64,000 nucleotides of DNA from Streptomyces alfalfae (GTDB lineage Bacteria > Actinomycetota > Actinomycetes > Streptomycetales > Streptomycetaceae): assembly GCF_004127445.1 (NCBI RefSeq), contig NZ_QEXM01000040.1, forward strand, positions 62,001 to 126,000, in the 5' to 3' direction. The position numbers and the translations under genes were made by a program. Below the pieces are notes generated by a model that saw nothing but the letters and a program-made list of their open reading frames with translations, made no database searches and had not been told where the DNA came from. Within the stretch, counting starts at the first letter, position 1, and each line of letters starts with the position of its first letter. Positions 53,729 to 62,677 of the stretch are shown piece by piece.

Positions 53729-53846
53729 GGGTGTCTCCTCGCGGAGGGCGTGCGGACAGGGGGCCGCCGACCATGTGACGCGCCGTCAGATACTGGAAGC
53801 CCGCGGAGTGCCCCGAAGCCCCCGGTGGTCACCGGACGGCATGCCG

Positions 53847-53881
53847 AAGCCCCCGGCGACCACTGTGGCTGCCGGGGGCTT
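53847..53881 (-). terminator. terminator of the Fur-family gene
   Basis: Arms AAGCCCCCGGC and GCCGGGGGCTT pair perfectly (11 bases) across 13 bases, 38 bases downstream of the minus-strand regulator gene. Confidence 0.75.
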
Positions 53882-53918
53882 TCGTGAACGTATGAAAAAG
53901 GGCGCGGGAAAGGCGGCG

Positions 53919-54335
53919 CTACGCCGACGCGCAGTTCGGGCAGACGCCCCGGTAGGTGACCTCGACGTCCTGGACCGTGAAGCCGAAGCGCTCCGAGTCG
54001 GGGAGGTCGGTCAGCGGGTCGCCCGTGGGGTGGACGTCCCTGATGGCGCCGCACTGGGCGCAGACCAGGTGGTGGTGGGGGCGGTGCGCGTTCGGGTCGT
54101 ACCTCTTGGCGCGGCGGTCCGTGGAGACCTCCAGGATCTCGCCGAGGGACACCAGCTCGCCCAGGGTGTTGTAGACGGTCGCCCGGGAGATCTCGGGCAG
54201 CTTGCCGACGGCGCGGGCATGCACCTCGTCGGCCGTCAGGTGGACGTGGTCGCCGTCGAGGACCTCGGCCACGACGCGTCGCTGCGCCGTCATGCGCCAA
54301 CCGCGTCCGCGCAGTCGTTCCAACAGGTCACTCAT
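53919..54335 (-). CDS. catR: Fur/PerR-family repressor (CatR-like)
   Basis: A 138-residue Fur-family protein: a winged helix with RMTAQRRVVAEVL and ISRATVYNTLGELV, the metal site HRPHHHLVC, and two structural-zinc pairs CAQC and CPNC. It is divergent from the catalase gene, as expected for a peroxide-sensing repressor of catalase; CatR of S. coelicolor is the known example of this role. The symbol is therefore assigned by context. TAGGCT ends 7 bases before the ATG, so its message is probably leaderless. Confidence 0.87.
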   Translation of the reverse strand: MSDLLERLRGRGWRMTAQRRVVAEVLDGDHVHLTADEVHARAVGKLPEISRATVYNTLGELVSLGEILEVSTDRRAKRYDPNAHRPHHHLVCAQCGAIRDVHPTGDPLTDLPDSERFGFTVQDVEVTYRGVCPNCASA

Positions 54336-54395
54336 GAAAACCAGCCTAACAGGCGAGGGAACAAGTCCCGAACAGGTGTGACTTTGGATGTTTGC

Positions 54396-54423
54396 TTGAC
54401 TTAGACATTGTCCATTGTAGGAT
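54396..54423 (+). promoter_or_regulatory. catalase promoter with dyad operator
   Basis: TTGACT (54396-54401) and TAGGAT (54418-54423) are separated by 16 bases, a good housekeeping-type promoter. Between them lies the dyad GACATTGTC (54404-54412), followed by a second ATTGT. This is a plausible repressor site placed where it would block polymerase; the intergenic space is shared with the divergent regulator gene. Confidence 0.7.
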
Positions 54424-54478
54424 CGGAGTCATCGCAAGCCAAGGGACAGGACCCGAAGGAATGACGCAGGAGGCGCAC

Positions 54479-55930
54479 GTGACGCAGGGACCGCTCACCA
54501 CGGAGGCCGGAGCACCGGTCGCCGACAACCAGAACAGCGAGACCGCGGGCCTCGGCGGTCCGGTGCTCGTGCAGGACCAGCTCCTGCTGGAGAAGCTGGC
54601 CCACTTCAACCGCGAGCGCATCCCGGAGCGCGTCGTGCACGCCAGGGGCGCGGGCGCCTACGGCACGTTCACGCTCACCCGTGACGTCTCGCAGTGGACG
54701 CGGGCGAAGTTCCTCTCCGAGGTCGGCAAGCAGACCGAGACGTTCCTGCGCTTCTCCACCGTGGCGGGCAACCTCGGCGCGGCCGACGCGGTGCGCGACC
54801 CCCGCGGCTGGGCGCTGAAGTTCTACACCGAAGAGGGCAACTACGACCTCGTCGGCAACAACACCCCGGTCTTCTTCATCAGGGACGCCATCAAGTTCCC
54901 CGACTTCATCCACACCCAGAAGCGCGACCCGTACACGGGCTCGCAGGAGGCGGACAACGTCTGGGACTTCTGGGGTCTCAGCCCGGAGAGCACCCACCAG
55001 GTGACCTGGCTCTTCGGTGACCGCGGCATCCCCGCGTCCTACCGCCACATGGACGGCTTCGGCTCGCACACGTTCCAGTGGAACAACGAGGCGGGCGAGG
55101 TCTTCTGGGTCAAGTACCACTTCAAGACCGACCAGGGCATCAAGAACCTCACGCAGGACGAGGCCAACAAGCTCGCCGGTGAGGACCCCGACTCCCACCA
55201 GCGCGACCTGCGCGAGGCGATCGAGCGCGGCGAGTTCCCGTCCTGGACCGTGCAGGTGCAGATCATGCCGGCGGCCGAGGCGGCCACGTACCGCTTCAAC
55301 CCGTTCGACCTCACCAAGGTGTGGCCGCACGCGGACTACCCGCCGATCGAGATCGGCAAGCTGGAGCTCAACCGCAACCCGGAGAACGTCTTCGCGGAGG
55401 TCGAGCAGAGCATCTTCTCGCCCGCGCACTTCGTGCCCGGCATCGGCCCGTCCCCGGACAAGATGCTCCAGGGCCGTCTCTTCGCGTACGGCGACGCCCA
55501 CCGCTACCGCGTCGGCATCAACGCCGACCACCTGCCGGTGAACCGCCCGCACGCCACCGAGGCGCGCACCAACTCCCGTGACGGCTTCCTGTACGACGGC
55601 CGCCACAAGGGCGCGAAGAACTACGAGCCGAACAGCTTCGGCGGCCCCTTCCAGACGGACCGGGCGCTGTGGCAGCCCGTCCCCGTCACCGGCGCCACCG
55701 GCAACCACGAGACGCCCCGGCACGCCGAGGACAACGACTTCGTGCAGGCGGGCAACCTCTACCGCCTGATGTCCGAGGACGAGAAGGGCCGTCTGATCGG
55801 CAACCTGTCGGGCTTCCTCGCCAAGGTCTCGCGCGAGGACATCGTGGACCGCGCGATCAACAACTTCCGTCAGGCCGACGGAGACTTCGGCAAGCGGCTG
55901 GAGGCCGCGGTCCAGGCCCTGCGCGGCTGA
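54479..55930 (+). CDS. catA: monofunctional heme catalase (small-subunit clade)
   Basis: A 483-residue catalase that dismutates hydrogen peroxide. Distal His is H54 in RVVHARGAGAYG, the heme-pocket segment FSTVAGNLGAADAVRDPRG is intact, and the proximal heme ligand is Y337 in RLFAYGDAHRYR. Length and absence of a C-terminal domain place it in the small-subunit clade. The GTG at 54479 has AGGAGG 6 bases upstream; the earlier ATG at 54461 is less likely. A strong terminator follows. Confidence 0.93.
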   Translation: MTQGPLTTEAGAPVADNQNSETAGLGGPVLVQDQLLLEKLAHFNRERIPERVVHARGAGAYGTFTLTRDVSQWTRAKFLSEVGKQTETFLRFSTVAGNLGAADAVRDPRGWALKFYTEEGNYDLVGNNTPVFFIRDAIKFPDFIHTQKRDPYTGSQEADNVWDFWGLSPESTHQVTWLFGDRGIPASYRHMDGFGSHTFQWNNEAGEVFWVKYHFKTDQGIKNLTQDEANKLAGEDPDSHQRDLREAIERGEFPSWTVQVQIMPAAEAATYRFNPFDLTKVWPHADYPPIEIGKLELNRNPENVFAEVEQSIFSPAHFVPGIGPSPDKMLQGRLFAYGDAHRYRVGINADHLPVNRPHATEARTNSRDGFLYDGRHKGAKNYEPNSFGGPFQTDRALWQPVPVTGATGNHETPRHAEDNDFVQAGNLYRLMSEDEKGRLIGNLSGFLAKVSREDIVDRAINNFRQADGDFGKRLEAAVQALRG

Positions 55931-55954
55931 CCTGCGCCACTTGTCGTAGGAAGA

Positions 55955-55991
55955 CGGCGGGCCGGTTCCCCTTCGGGGGGCCGGCCCGCCG
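55955..55991 (+). terminator. terminator after catalase
   Basis: A stem of about 15 pairs (CGGCGGGCCGG with its complement, then TTCCCC against GGGG) around a TTC(G) turn, between convergent genes. Confidence 0.8.
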
Positions 55992-55999
55992 CCGTGCCG

Positions 56000-56401
56000 T
56001 CACCCCGTCAGCTGGGCCGCCGCGCGCCGGACGGGCGCCCAGCAGCGGATGATGTCGCGGACCGAGACGATGCCCGTGGGCTCGTTCCGGTCCAGGACGA
56101 CGAGGTGCCGGAAGCCGCCGTGCGCCATGGCGTCCGCCGCTTCCTCCAGGGACCACGCCGGGGTGGCGAAGACGACCTCGGTCGTGGTGTGCGTGCCGGC
56201 CGTCTCGGTGTCGGGGCACTGGCCGAGGGCGAGCGAGTTGAGGACATCGCGCTCGGTGAGGATGCCGAGGCCGCAGGTGTCGGGGTCGAGGACGACGGCC
56301 GCGCCGACGTGGCGCGCGGACATCAGCCGGGCCGCCTGGCGCAGGGTGTGGGTGGGGCCGATGGTCAGGACCACCGTGCTCATGGCGTCGCGGACGAGCA
56401 T
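56000..56401 (-). CDS. CBS-domain pair protein
   Basis: A 133-residue protein made of two CBS motifs (VRDAMSTVVLTIGPTHTLRQ ... GILTERDVL and AWSLEEAADAM ... GIVSVRDII). Such stand-alone pairs bind adenine nucleotides and regulate partners, but no partner is evident here. AAGGAGGT lies about 11 bases before the ATG. It is convergent with catalase and downstream of hisN. Confidence 0.88.
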   Translation of the reverse strand: MLVRDAMSTVVLTIGPTHTLRQAARLMSARHVGAAVVLDPDTCGLGILTERDVLNSLALGQCPDTETAGTHTTTEVVFATPAWSLEEAADAMAHGGFRHLVVLDRNEPTGIVSVRDIIRCWAPVRRAAAQLTG

Positions 56402-56584
56402 GGGCGTGAGCCACCTCCTTGGTGGAACCACGGCCTCCCGGTGGGCGAAGGATTGCCTCCGTTACCGGCTCGGAGAACGGGTTCACAAGTTCACAAGTGG
56501 GAGAACTCCCAGAGTCGCAGCCGAGCCGGATGCCAACAAGGGGGTGCGTGCGGTCAGTTCGGGGCGCGCCCCGCCGCGCCCGCG

Positions 56585-56628
56585 CCCCCGGGACCCGCGG
56601 TGCCCCCGGGACCCGCGGTGCCCCCGGG
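56585..56628. repeat. 18-bp tandem repeat upstream of the CBS gene
   Basis: Two identical 18-base copies of CCCCCGGGACCCGCGGTG (56585-56602, 56603-56620) are followed by a partial third copy. The array sits just after the hisN stop codon, on the transcribed side. Confidence 0.8.
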
Positions 56629-56637
56629 GGCGGGGGC

Positions 56638-57438
56638 TCAGTAGCGCTGGTTCAGATGCCCGAGCAGTTCGTCGTGGAGGAGGCCGTTGGAGGCCGCCGC
56701 GTTGCCGCTGTGCGGGCCCGGCCTGCCGTCGAGGCCGGTGAACGTGCCGCCGGCCTCCGTCACCACGATCGCGGTCGCCGCCATGTCCCAGAGCGAGAGC
56801 TCGGGCTCCGCGCACATGTCCACCGCGCCCTCGGCCACCATCATGTACGGCCAGAAGTCGCCGTACGCCCGGGTGCGCCACACCGAACGGGCCAGGTCCA
56901 TGAAGCCGTCGAGGCGCCCCTGCTCCTCCCAGCCGGTCAGCGAGGAGTACGCGAAGGAGGCGTCCTCGACACGGGAGACCTTCGAGACGCTCAGCCTGCT
57001 CGCCGAGGTGAGGCTGCGCCCGGTGTAGGCGCCGCCGCCCTTCGCCGCCCACCAGCGGCGGCCGAGCGCGGGCGCGGAGACGACGCCGACGACCGGCTGG
57101 TAGCCGCCCTCGCCCGCCTCCATCAGGGAGATCAGCGTGGCCCAGACGGGGACCCCCCGTACGTAGTTCTTGGTGCCGTCGATCGGGTCGATCACCCAGC
57201 GGCGCGGGCCCGTCCCCTCGACCCCGTACTCCTCCCCGAGGATCGCGTCACGGGGCCTCGTGCGCTTGAGCGAGGTACGGATCAGCTCCTCGGCCGCCTT
57301 GTCGGCCTCGCTCACCGGCGTCATGTCCGGCTTGGTCTCGACCTTGAGGTCGAGAGCCTTGAACCGGTCCATGGTCTGGGCGTCGGCGGCGTCCGCGAGG
57401 ACGTGGGCGAGACGCAGATCATCGTGGTAGTCGGGCAT
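56638..57438 (-). CDS. hisN: HisN: histidinol-phosphate phosphatase (inositol-monophosphatase fold)
   Basis: A 266-residue enzyme of the IMPase superfamily with ILGEEYG, DPIDGTKNYVRG and LSLWDMAATAIVVTEAGG, the full set of metal and substrate motifs. In S. coelicolor the gene in this position was shown to be hisN, the phosphatase step of histidine synthesis lying outside the his operon. TACTGT ends 6 bases before the ATG, suggesting a leaderless message. Confidence 0.88.
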   Translation of the reverse strand: MPDYHDDLRLAHVLADAADAQTMDRFKALDLKVETKPDMTPVSEADKAAEELIRTSLKRTRPRDAILGEEYGVEGTGPRRWVIDPIDGTKNYVRGVPVWATLISLMEAGEGGYQPVVGVVSAPALGRRWWAAKGGGAYTGRSLTSASRLSVSKVSRVEDASFAYSSLTGWEEQGRLDGFMDLARSVWRTRAYGDFWPYMMVAEGAVDMCAEPELSLWDMAATAIVVTEAGGTFTGLDGRPGPHSGNAAASNGLLHDELLGHLNQRY

Positions 57439-57580
57439 GCATGAACAGTATCGATCTCGAAAGTGCCGAGCCACCACCCCGTGTCGGACGCCATCGGCCG
57501 CCTCGCGCCGCAACTATTGACAGTGCCTTAGAGCCCGTCAACTCTGGCACCCGGAGCCGTTGCGGCCCGGGGAGGCGACG

Positions 57581-58186
57581 ATGCCTGCGGCACGGGAATC
57601 TCTGCTCGACGCGGCCTACACCGCGCTCGCCCGGCGGCCCTGGCCGGGTGTCCGCATGGTCGACGTCGCGTCCGTCGCCGGGGTGTCCCGGCAGACCCTG
57701 TACAACGAGTTCGGCAGCAAGGACGGCCTCGCCCGCGCCCTGCTGAGGCGCGAGACCGACGGCTATCTGCACGGCGTCGAGCGCGCGCTCGCCGAGGAGC
57801 GCGAGCCCGCCGACCGGCTCGCCGCCGTGGCCGCCTGGACGGTCGGCGCCGCCCGCGGCAACCCCCTGGTGCGGGCCGTGCTCACCGGCTGCTGGGGCGA
57901 GCGGCTGCCCGCGCCGAGCCGGGTCGCCGGCTCCTCGTCCCCCGTGCCCGCGCAGCGCCGCGCGGACGCCGGGGTGCCCAGCTCCGCCGAGCTGCTGGCA
58001 CTGGTGCGCGACCGGGCGGTGGCCGCGCTCGGCGGCCGTGACCGCGCCGGGGCGCCCGGCCTCGCCCTGGCCTGTGAGAGCGCCGTCCGGCTCGCCCTGT
58101 CCTACGTCGTCGCGCCCGCCGGGAGCGACGACGACCCCGCGGAACTGGTGCGCGGGGCCATCGGGCGGTGGGTGGGAGCGGTGTAG
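57581..58186 (+). CDS. TetR-family regulator
   Basis: A 201-residue regulator with the TetR helix-turn-helix VDVASVAGVSRQTLYNEFGS near residues 28-47 and a divergent ligand domain. It ends 10 bases before the stop of the convergent SMR gene. It lies divergent from hisN, whose promoter it could control. GGGGAGG lies about 6 bases before the ATG at 57581; an in-frame earlier start at 57560 is less likely. Confidence 0.87.
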   Translation: MPAARESLLDAAYTALARRPWPGVRMVDVASVAGVSRQTLYNEFGSKDGLARALLRRETDGYLHGVERALAEEREPADRLAAVAAWTVGAARGNPLVRAVLTGCWGERLPAPSRVAGSSSPVPAQRRADAGVPSSAELLALVRDRAVAALGGRDRAGAPGLALACESAVRLALSYVVAPAGSDDDPAELVRGAIGRWVGAV

Positions 58187-58196
58187 GCCGGCCGGG

Positions 58197-58520
58197 TCAG
58201 TGCGCGGAGCCGGAGAGCTGGAGGCCGATCACACCGATGATCACGAGCGAGATCGAGACGATCTTCAGCGTGGAGACCAGGTCACCGAGGAAGACCATGC
58301 CGTAGATCGCGGTGCCCGCGGCGCCGATGCCGGTCCACACCGCGTACGCGGGCCCGACGTCCAGCTTCTTCAGCGCGAGCGTGAGCAGGCCGAAGCTGCC
58401 GAGCGCGAAGCTGGCGAACGCGATGGTCGGCCAGAGCCTGGTGAAGCCGTGCGACAGCTTCAGACAGACCGCGAAGCCGGTCTCCAGGACTCCCGCCACT
58501 ATGACCAGCAGCCACGCCAT
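58197..58520 (-). CDS. small multidrug resistance (SMR) exporter, SugE/Gdx-like
   Basis: A 107-residue protein with four membrane spans. The essential Glu lies in VLETGFAVCLK, followed by SHGFTRLWPT and AYAVWTGIGAAGTAIYGMV, which are closer to SugE/Gdx guanidinium exporters than to EmrE. It therefore probably exports guanidinium or small quaternary cations by proton exchange. No guanidine riboswitch was recognised upstream. It is convergent with the TetR gene. Confidence 0.87.
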   Translation of the reverse strand: MAWLLVIVAGVLETGFAVCLKLSHGFTRLWPTIAFASFALGSFGLLTLALKKLDVGPAYAVWTGIGAAGTAIYGMVFLGDLVSTLKIVSISLVIIGVIGLQLSGSAH

Positions 58521-58625
58521 GTCCCTGCCTCCCGCACTACGTTCGGTGACCGCTTCGCCCGGCCGGTTCCGGCTCGGTGCGATTATGCCTTTACCGGTCC
58601 CGCGAAGGCGCAAACAACGGGGAGG

Positions 58626-59636
58626 TCAGTCCTCGTCGCGCCGCTCCCGCGTGGCGAGCAGCCGTCGCAGGGAGTACAGCCGCGCCGGATCCGCCCGGCC
58701 GTCCGCCACCCAGGCGTCCAGGGCGCAGTCCTTCTCGTCGTGGCTGCAGCCGCGCGGGCAGTCCACCGTCCCGGGCTCCAGGTCCGGGAAGGCGAGGATC
58801 ACGCGGGAGGGGTCGACGTGGTTCAGCCCGAAGGACCGCACGCCGGGAGTGTCGATCACCCAGCCGTCCGAGCCCGCGAGCGGCAGGGCCAGCGCGGAGG
58901 TCGTGGTGTGCCTGCCGCGGCCGGTCACCGCGTTGACGTGGCCGGTGGTGCGCCGCCGCTCCAGCGGCACCAGCGCGTTCACCAGCGTCGTCTTGCCCAC
59001 GCCCGAGTGCCCGACGAAGGCCGTGACCTTGCCGTCGAGGAGTTCGTGGACGCGCGCGAGCTCCGCGCCGTCGGTGAACTCCTCGCGGCTCGTCACCACG
59101 TAGGGGATGTCGAGCGTCGCGTACGTCTCCAGGATCTTGTCGGCCGAGGCGAGGTCCGACTTGGTCAGCACGAGGACCGGTTCGAGACCGCCGTCGTACG
59201 CGGCCACCACGCACCGGTCGATCAGCCGCGGGCGCGGCTCGGGGTCGGCGAGGGCGGTGACGATGGCGAGCTGGTCGGCGTTGGCGACGACCACCCGCTC
59301 GTACGGGTCGTCGTCGTCGGCGGTGCGCCGCAGGACGGAGGTGCGCTCCGCGATCCGCACGATCCGGGCGAGGGTGTCCTTCTTCCCCGAGAGGTCCCCG
59401 ACGACGGCGACCCTGTCGCCCACCACGGCGGCCTTGCGGCCCAGCTCACGGGCCTTCATGGCCATCACGACCCGGTCCTCGACGAGGACGGTGAGCCGCC
59501 CGCGGTCCACGGTGAGGACCATGCCCTCGGCCGCGTCCTCGTGCTTGGGCCTGATGTGGGTGCGCGGGCGGTTGCCCTTGCGGTTGGGGCGGACGCGGAT
59601 GTCGTCCTCGTCGGGGTTCTTGCCGTAGCGGCGCAT
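58626..59636 (-). CDS. rsgA: RsgA: ribosome small-subunit-dependent GTPase
   Basis: A 336-residue circularly permuted GTPase: an OB-fold N-terminus, then LTKSD (G4) before GHSGVGKTT (G1), and DTPG (G3). A C-terminal zinc-binding segment CPRGCSHDEKDC follows. It checks late 30S maturation. It starts 18 bases after the aroA stop, so the two form an operon. Confidence 0.93.
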   Translation of the reverse strand: MRRYGKNPDEDDIRVRPNRKGNRPRTHIRPKHEDAAEGMVLTVDRGRLTVLVEDRVVMAMKARELGRKAAVVGDRVAVVGDLSGKKDTLARIVRIAERTSVLRRTADDDDPYERVVVANADQLAIVTALADPEPRPRLIDRCVVAAYDGGLEPVLVLTKSDLASADKILETYATLDIPYVVTSREEFTDGAELARVHELLDGKVTAFVGHSGVGKTTLVNALVPLERRRTTGHVNAVTGRGRHTTTSALALPLAGSDGWVIDTPGVRSFGLNHVDPSRVILAFPDLEPGTVDCPRGCSHDEKDCALDAWVADGRADPARLYSLRRLLATRERRDED

Positions 59637-59654
59637 GGTTCTCGATCCGCCCGT

Positions 59655-60995
59655 TCAGTTCCCGAGCATTCCGGTCCAGAGCTCGGGGAAGTCCGGGAGC
59701 GTCTTCGCCGTCGTGCCGACGTTCTCGATCCGCACGCCGTCCACCGCGAGGCCGATCACCGCGCCCGCGGTCGCCATGCGGTGGTCGTCGTAGGTGTGGA
59801 AGACGCCGCCGTGCAGCGGGCGCGGACGGATGTGCAGGCCGTCGGCGGTCTCGGTGACGTCGCCGCCGAGTTCGTTGATCTCCTTGGTGAGCGCGGCCAG
59901 GCGGTCCGTCTCGTGCAGCCGCAGGTGGGCGACGCCGCGCAGCGTGGAGGGCGAGTCGGCGAGGGCCGCTGCCGCCGCGATGCCGGGCGTCAGCTCGCCG
60001 ACCTCGCTGAGGTCCACGTCGAGGCCGTGGATGGACCCCGTGCCGGTGAACACCAGGCCCGCCTGCGTCAGTTCGCAGGAACCGCCCATCTCGGTGAAGA
60101 TCTCCCGCAGCGCGTCGCCGGGCTGCGTGGTGTGCGCGGGCCAGTCGGGGATGGTGACCGTGCCGCCGGTGACCAGGGCCGCGGCGAGGAACGGCTGCGC
60201 GTTCGAGAGGTCGGGCTCGATGGTCAGGTCACGGCCCAGCAGCGCGCCGGGGGTGACCCGCCAGACGTTGGGCTCGCCGCCCGCCTCGGGGGTGTCCACC
60301 TGGGCGCCGACCGCGCGCAGCATGTCCACCGTCATCCGGATGTGCGGCATGGAGGGCAGGGCGCCCCCCACATGACGCACCTCCACGCCCTGGTTGAAGC
60401 GCGGGGCCGAGAGCAGCAGGGCGCTGACGAACTGCGAGGAGGACGAGGCGTCGATCTCGACGGAGCCGCCGTCCAGCGCCCCGGCGCCGTGCACCGTCAG
60501 GGGCAGCGCGCCGCGGTTGTCGTCGTCGATGCGGGCGCCGAGCACCCGCAGGCCGTCGATCACACCGGTCAGCGGCCGCTCGTACGAACGGGGGTCGCCG
60601 TCGAAGCGGATCGGGCCGTCGGCGAGGGCGGCGACCGGGGGGAGGAAGCGCATGACCGTGCCGGCGTTGCCGACGTCGACCGTGGCGGGGCCGTGCAGCC
60701 CCGAGGGGATCACGCGCCAGGCCTCGCCGGAGCCCTCGGGGGCGCCGGCCACGGTGGAGCTGGAGGAGACGGTCTCCTCGATGCCGACGCCCATGGCGCG
60801 CAGTGCGTCGGCCATCAGGAGGGTGTCGCGGGAGCGCAGCGGGCGGCGCAGCCAACCGGGCTCGGCGGCGAGCGCGGCCAGGACGAGCGCCCGGTTGGTG
60901 ACCGATTTCGAACCGGGTACGTGGACCGTCGCGGTGACGGCTCCGCTTGCGTGCGGGGCGGGCCAGAGGGCGGTGTTCGCCGGGGTTTCGGTCAT
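59655..60995 (-). CDS. aroA: AroA: 3-phosphoshikimate 1-carboxyvinyltransferase (EPSP synthase)
   Basis: A 446-residue shikimate-pathway enzyme. Substrate motifs are GSKSVTNRALVLAALA at the N-terminus, GNAGTVMRFLPPVAAL in the middle, and the late YDDHRMATAGAV. It joins shikimate-3-phosphate to phosphoenolpyruvate. TAAAGT ends 6 bases before the ATG, so the aroA-rsgA message is probably leaderless at this end. Confidence 0.94.
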   Translation of the reverse strand: MTETPANTALWPAPHASGAVTATVHVPGSKSVTNRALVLAALAAEPGWLRRPLRSRDTLLMADALRAMGVGIEETVSSSSTVAGAPEGSGEAWRVIPSGLHGPATVDVGNAGTVMRFLPPVAALADGPIRFDGDPRSYERPLTGVIDGLRVLGARIDDDNRGALPLTVHGAGALDGGSVEIDASSSSQFVSALLLSAPRFNQGVEVRHVGGALPSMPHIRMTVDMLRAVGAQVDTPEAGGEPNVWRVTPGALLGRDLTIEPDLSNAQPFLAAALVTGGTVTIPDWPAHTTQPGDALREIFTEMGGSCELTQAGLVFTGTGSIHGLDVDLSEVGELTPGIAAAAALADSPSTLRGVAHLRLHETDRLAALTKEINELGGDVTETADGLHIRPRPLHGGVFHTYDDHRMATAGAVIGLAVDGVRIENVGTTAKTLPDFPELWTGMLGN

Positions 60996-61027
60996 GCCCT
61001 CACTTTAAGGGCTGTCAGCGGCCCCGC

Positions 61028-61762
61028 TCAGACGGCGAGGAGCCAGCGGGCCCCGCCCATCAGCGAGCAGAGCGAGACGGCGTGGAAGAAGAAGAGCCAG
61101 AGCCCGGCAGGGACGTGCGTGAGCCGTGAGAGCTGATCCGCGTCCGAATCGCCCGCGCCCCCGCGCCTGCGCTTGGACTGCAGCTCGAAGGCGGGCCGCA
61201 CACCGCCGAGGAGCAGGAACCACACCACCGCGTACGCGAACGCCGCCTGCACCTCGGAGCCGGCCAGCCAGGAGACGAGCAGGAAGGCGCCGCCGGTGAG
61301 GACGACCGTCAGGACGCCGTACGCGTTGCGGATCATCACCAGCATCGCGACGAGCAGCGCGGTGGCGATCCACAGGAGCGCCGTGATGCGCCTCGAGCCG
61401 AGCAGCGCCGCGCCGCCGAGGCCGAGCAGCGGCGGGGCCGTGTAGCCCGCCGCCGCGGTGAGGATCATGCCGATGCCGCTGGGCCTGCCCCGCGAGACGG
61501 TCAGCCCCGAGGTGTCGGAGTGCAGCCGGATGCCGTCGAGGCGCCGCCCGGTGAGCAACGCCACAAGGCCGTGGCCGCCCTCGTGCGCGATCGTGATGGC
61601 GTTGCGGGCGAGCCGCCAGACGCCATGCGGCACGACCACGGCCAGCGCGACGACGCCGGTGGCTATGACCAGCCATGTCTCGGGCGCCGCCTGCGTACCG
61701 AGGATCCGGTCCCAGAGGTCCGTCAGGCTGGCGTCGGCGGCGGTCTCGAGTCCTTGATCCAT
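61028..61762 (-). CDS. M50-family membrane metallopeptidase
   Basis: A 244-residue membrane protein with the zinc motif HEGGH in AITIAHEGGHGLVALLTG and several spans. The late FAYAVVWFLLLGGVRPAFEL supplies the second conserved region of M50B-type peptidases. It has no PDZ domain, so a simple site-2-protease-like or sporulation-type enzyme is likely. It lies directly upstream of aroA (32 bp) in the same direction. Confidence 0.85.
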   Translation of the reverse strand: MDQGLETAADASLTDLWDRILGTQAAPETWLVIATGVVALAVVVPHGVWRLARNAITIAHEGGHGLVALLTGRRLDGIRLHSDTSGLTVSRGRPSGIGMILTAAAGYTAPPLLGLGGAALLGSRRITALLWIATALLVAMLVMIRNAYGVLTVVLTGGAFLLVSWLAGSEVQAAFAYAVVWFLLLGGVRPAFELQSKRRRGGAGDSDADQLSRLTHVPAGLWLFFFHAVSLCSLMGGARWLLAV

Positions 61763-61860
61763 TGCTGGGACTGACTCCTAGGGGGCAAGGAGGTGCTGCG
61801 CGGGGCGCACCGTTGAGAAGTGGTGGTCGGGTGACGGGTGGGCCTGGCAGTCTGGCACGT

Positions 61861-62676
61861 ATGTGCGGACGGTATGCATCGAGTCGTGGGCCGGAGGATC
61901 TCGCGGGGATCTTCGAGATCGAGAAGTACGAGCCGGAGGAGGCCCTGGCCCCCGACTACAACGTGGCGCCGACCAAAGAGGTCTACGCCGTTCTCGACCG
62001 TCCCCTGAAAGACGCCGACGACCCCGCTCCGGTTCGCCAGCTGCGCACCCTGAAGTGGGGCCTCGTGCCCTCCTGGTCCAAGACGCCCGAGGGCGGGGCC
62101 CGGATGATCAACGCCCGCGCCGAGACCGTGCACGAGAAGCCCTCCTACCGCCGCGCCTTCGCCTCCCGCCGCTGCGTCATCCCGGCCGACGGCTACTACG
62201 AGTGGGTCACCGCGCCCGAGGAGCGGCAGCTGGAGGTCGAGGGCAAGAAGAAGCGCCCCCGCAAGCAGCCGTACTTCGTGACGCCCGCCGACGGCTCCGT
62301 CTTCGCCATGGCGGGGCTCTTCGAGTTCTGGCGGGACAAGACGCTCCCCGACGAGCACCCCCTCGCCTGGTGGGTGACCTGCACGGTGATCACCACGGAG
62401 GCCGAGACCGCGCCGCTGGCCGTCGCTCCCGCACAGGGCCCGCGCTCGCTCGCCGACATCCACCCGCGGATGCCGCTGATGCTCACCCCGGACCGCTGGG
62501 ACGCCTGGCTCGACCCGTCCCGCACGGACGTCGAGGACCTGCGCCCCCTCCTGGAGCCGCCGCCGCACGGACTGATGCGGGCCTTCCCGGTGTCGACGGC
62601 CGTCAGCAACGTGCGCAACAACGGCCCGGAGCTGCTGAAGGAGCTGGACGGACCGGAAGAGGGCACACTCTTCTGA
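61861..62676 (+). CDS. SRAP (YedK/HMCES-type) DNA-protein crosslink protein
   Basis: A 271-residue protein beginning MCGRY, so that Cys becomes the N-terminal residue and can form a thiazolidine with abasic DNA. YNVAPT, NARAET and IHPRMPLML are the conserved active-site segments. The family shields abasic sites in single-stranded DNA. CAGTCT ends 7 bases before the ATG, suggesting a leaderless transcript. The next gene starts two bases after its stop. Confidence 0.92.
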   Translation: MCGRYASSRGPEDLAGIFEIEKYEPEEALAPDYNVAPTKEVYAVLDRPLKDADDPAPVRQLRTLKWGLVPSWSKTPEGGARMINARAETVHEKPSYRRAFASRRCVIPADGYYEWVTAPEERQLEVEGKKKRPRKQPYFVTPADGSVFAMAGLFEFWRDKTLPDEHPLAWWVTCTVITTEAETAPLAVAPAQGPRSLADIHPRMPLMLTPDRWDAWLDPSRTDVEDLRPLLEPPPHGLMRAFPVSTAVSNVRNNGPELLKELDGPEEGTLF

Positions 62677-62677
62677 C

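Noticed and set aside
58521..58625. Guanidine riboswitch upstream of the SMR exporter
   Set aside because: No recognisable guanidine-I, -II (paired ACGR loops) or -III consensus could be found in the leader.
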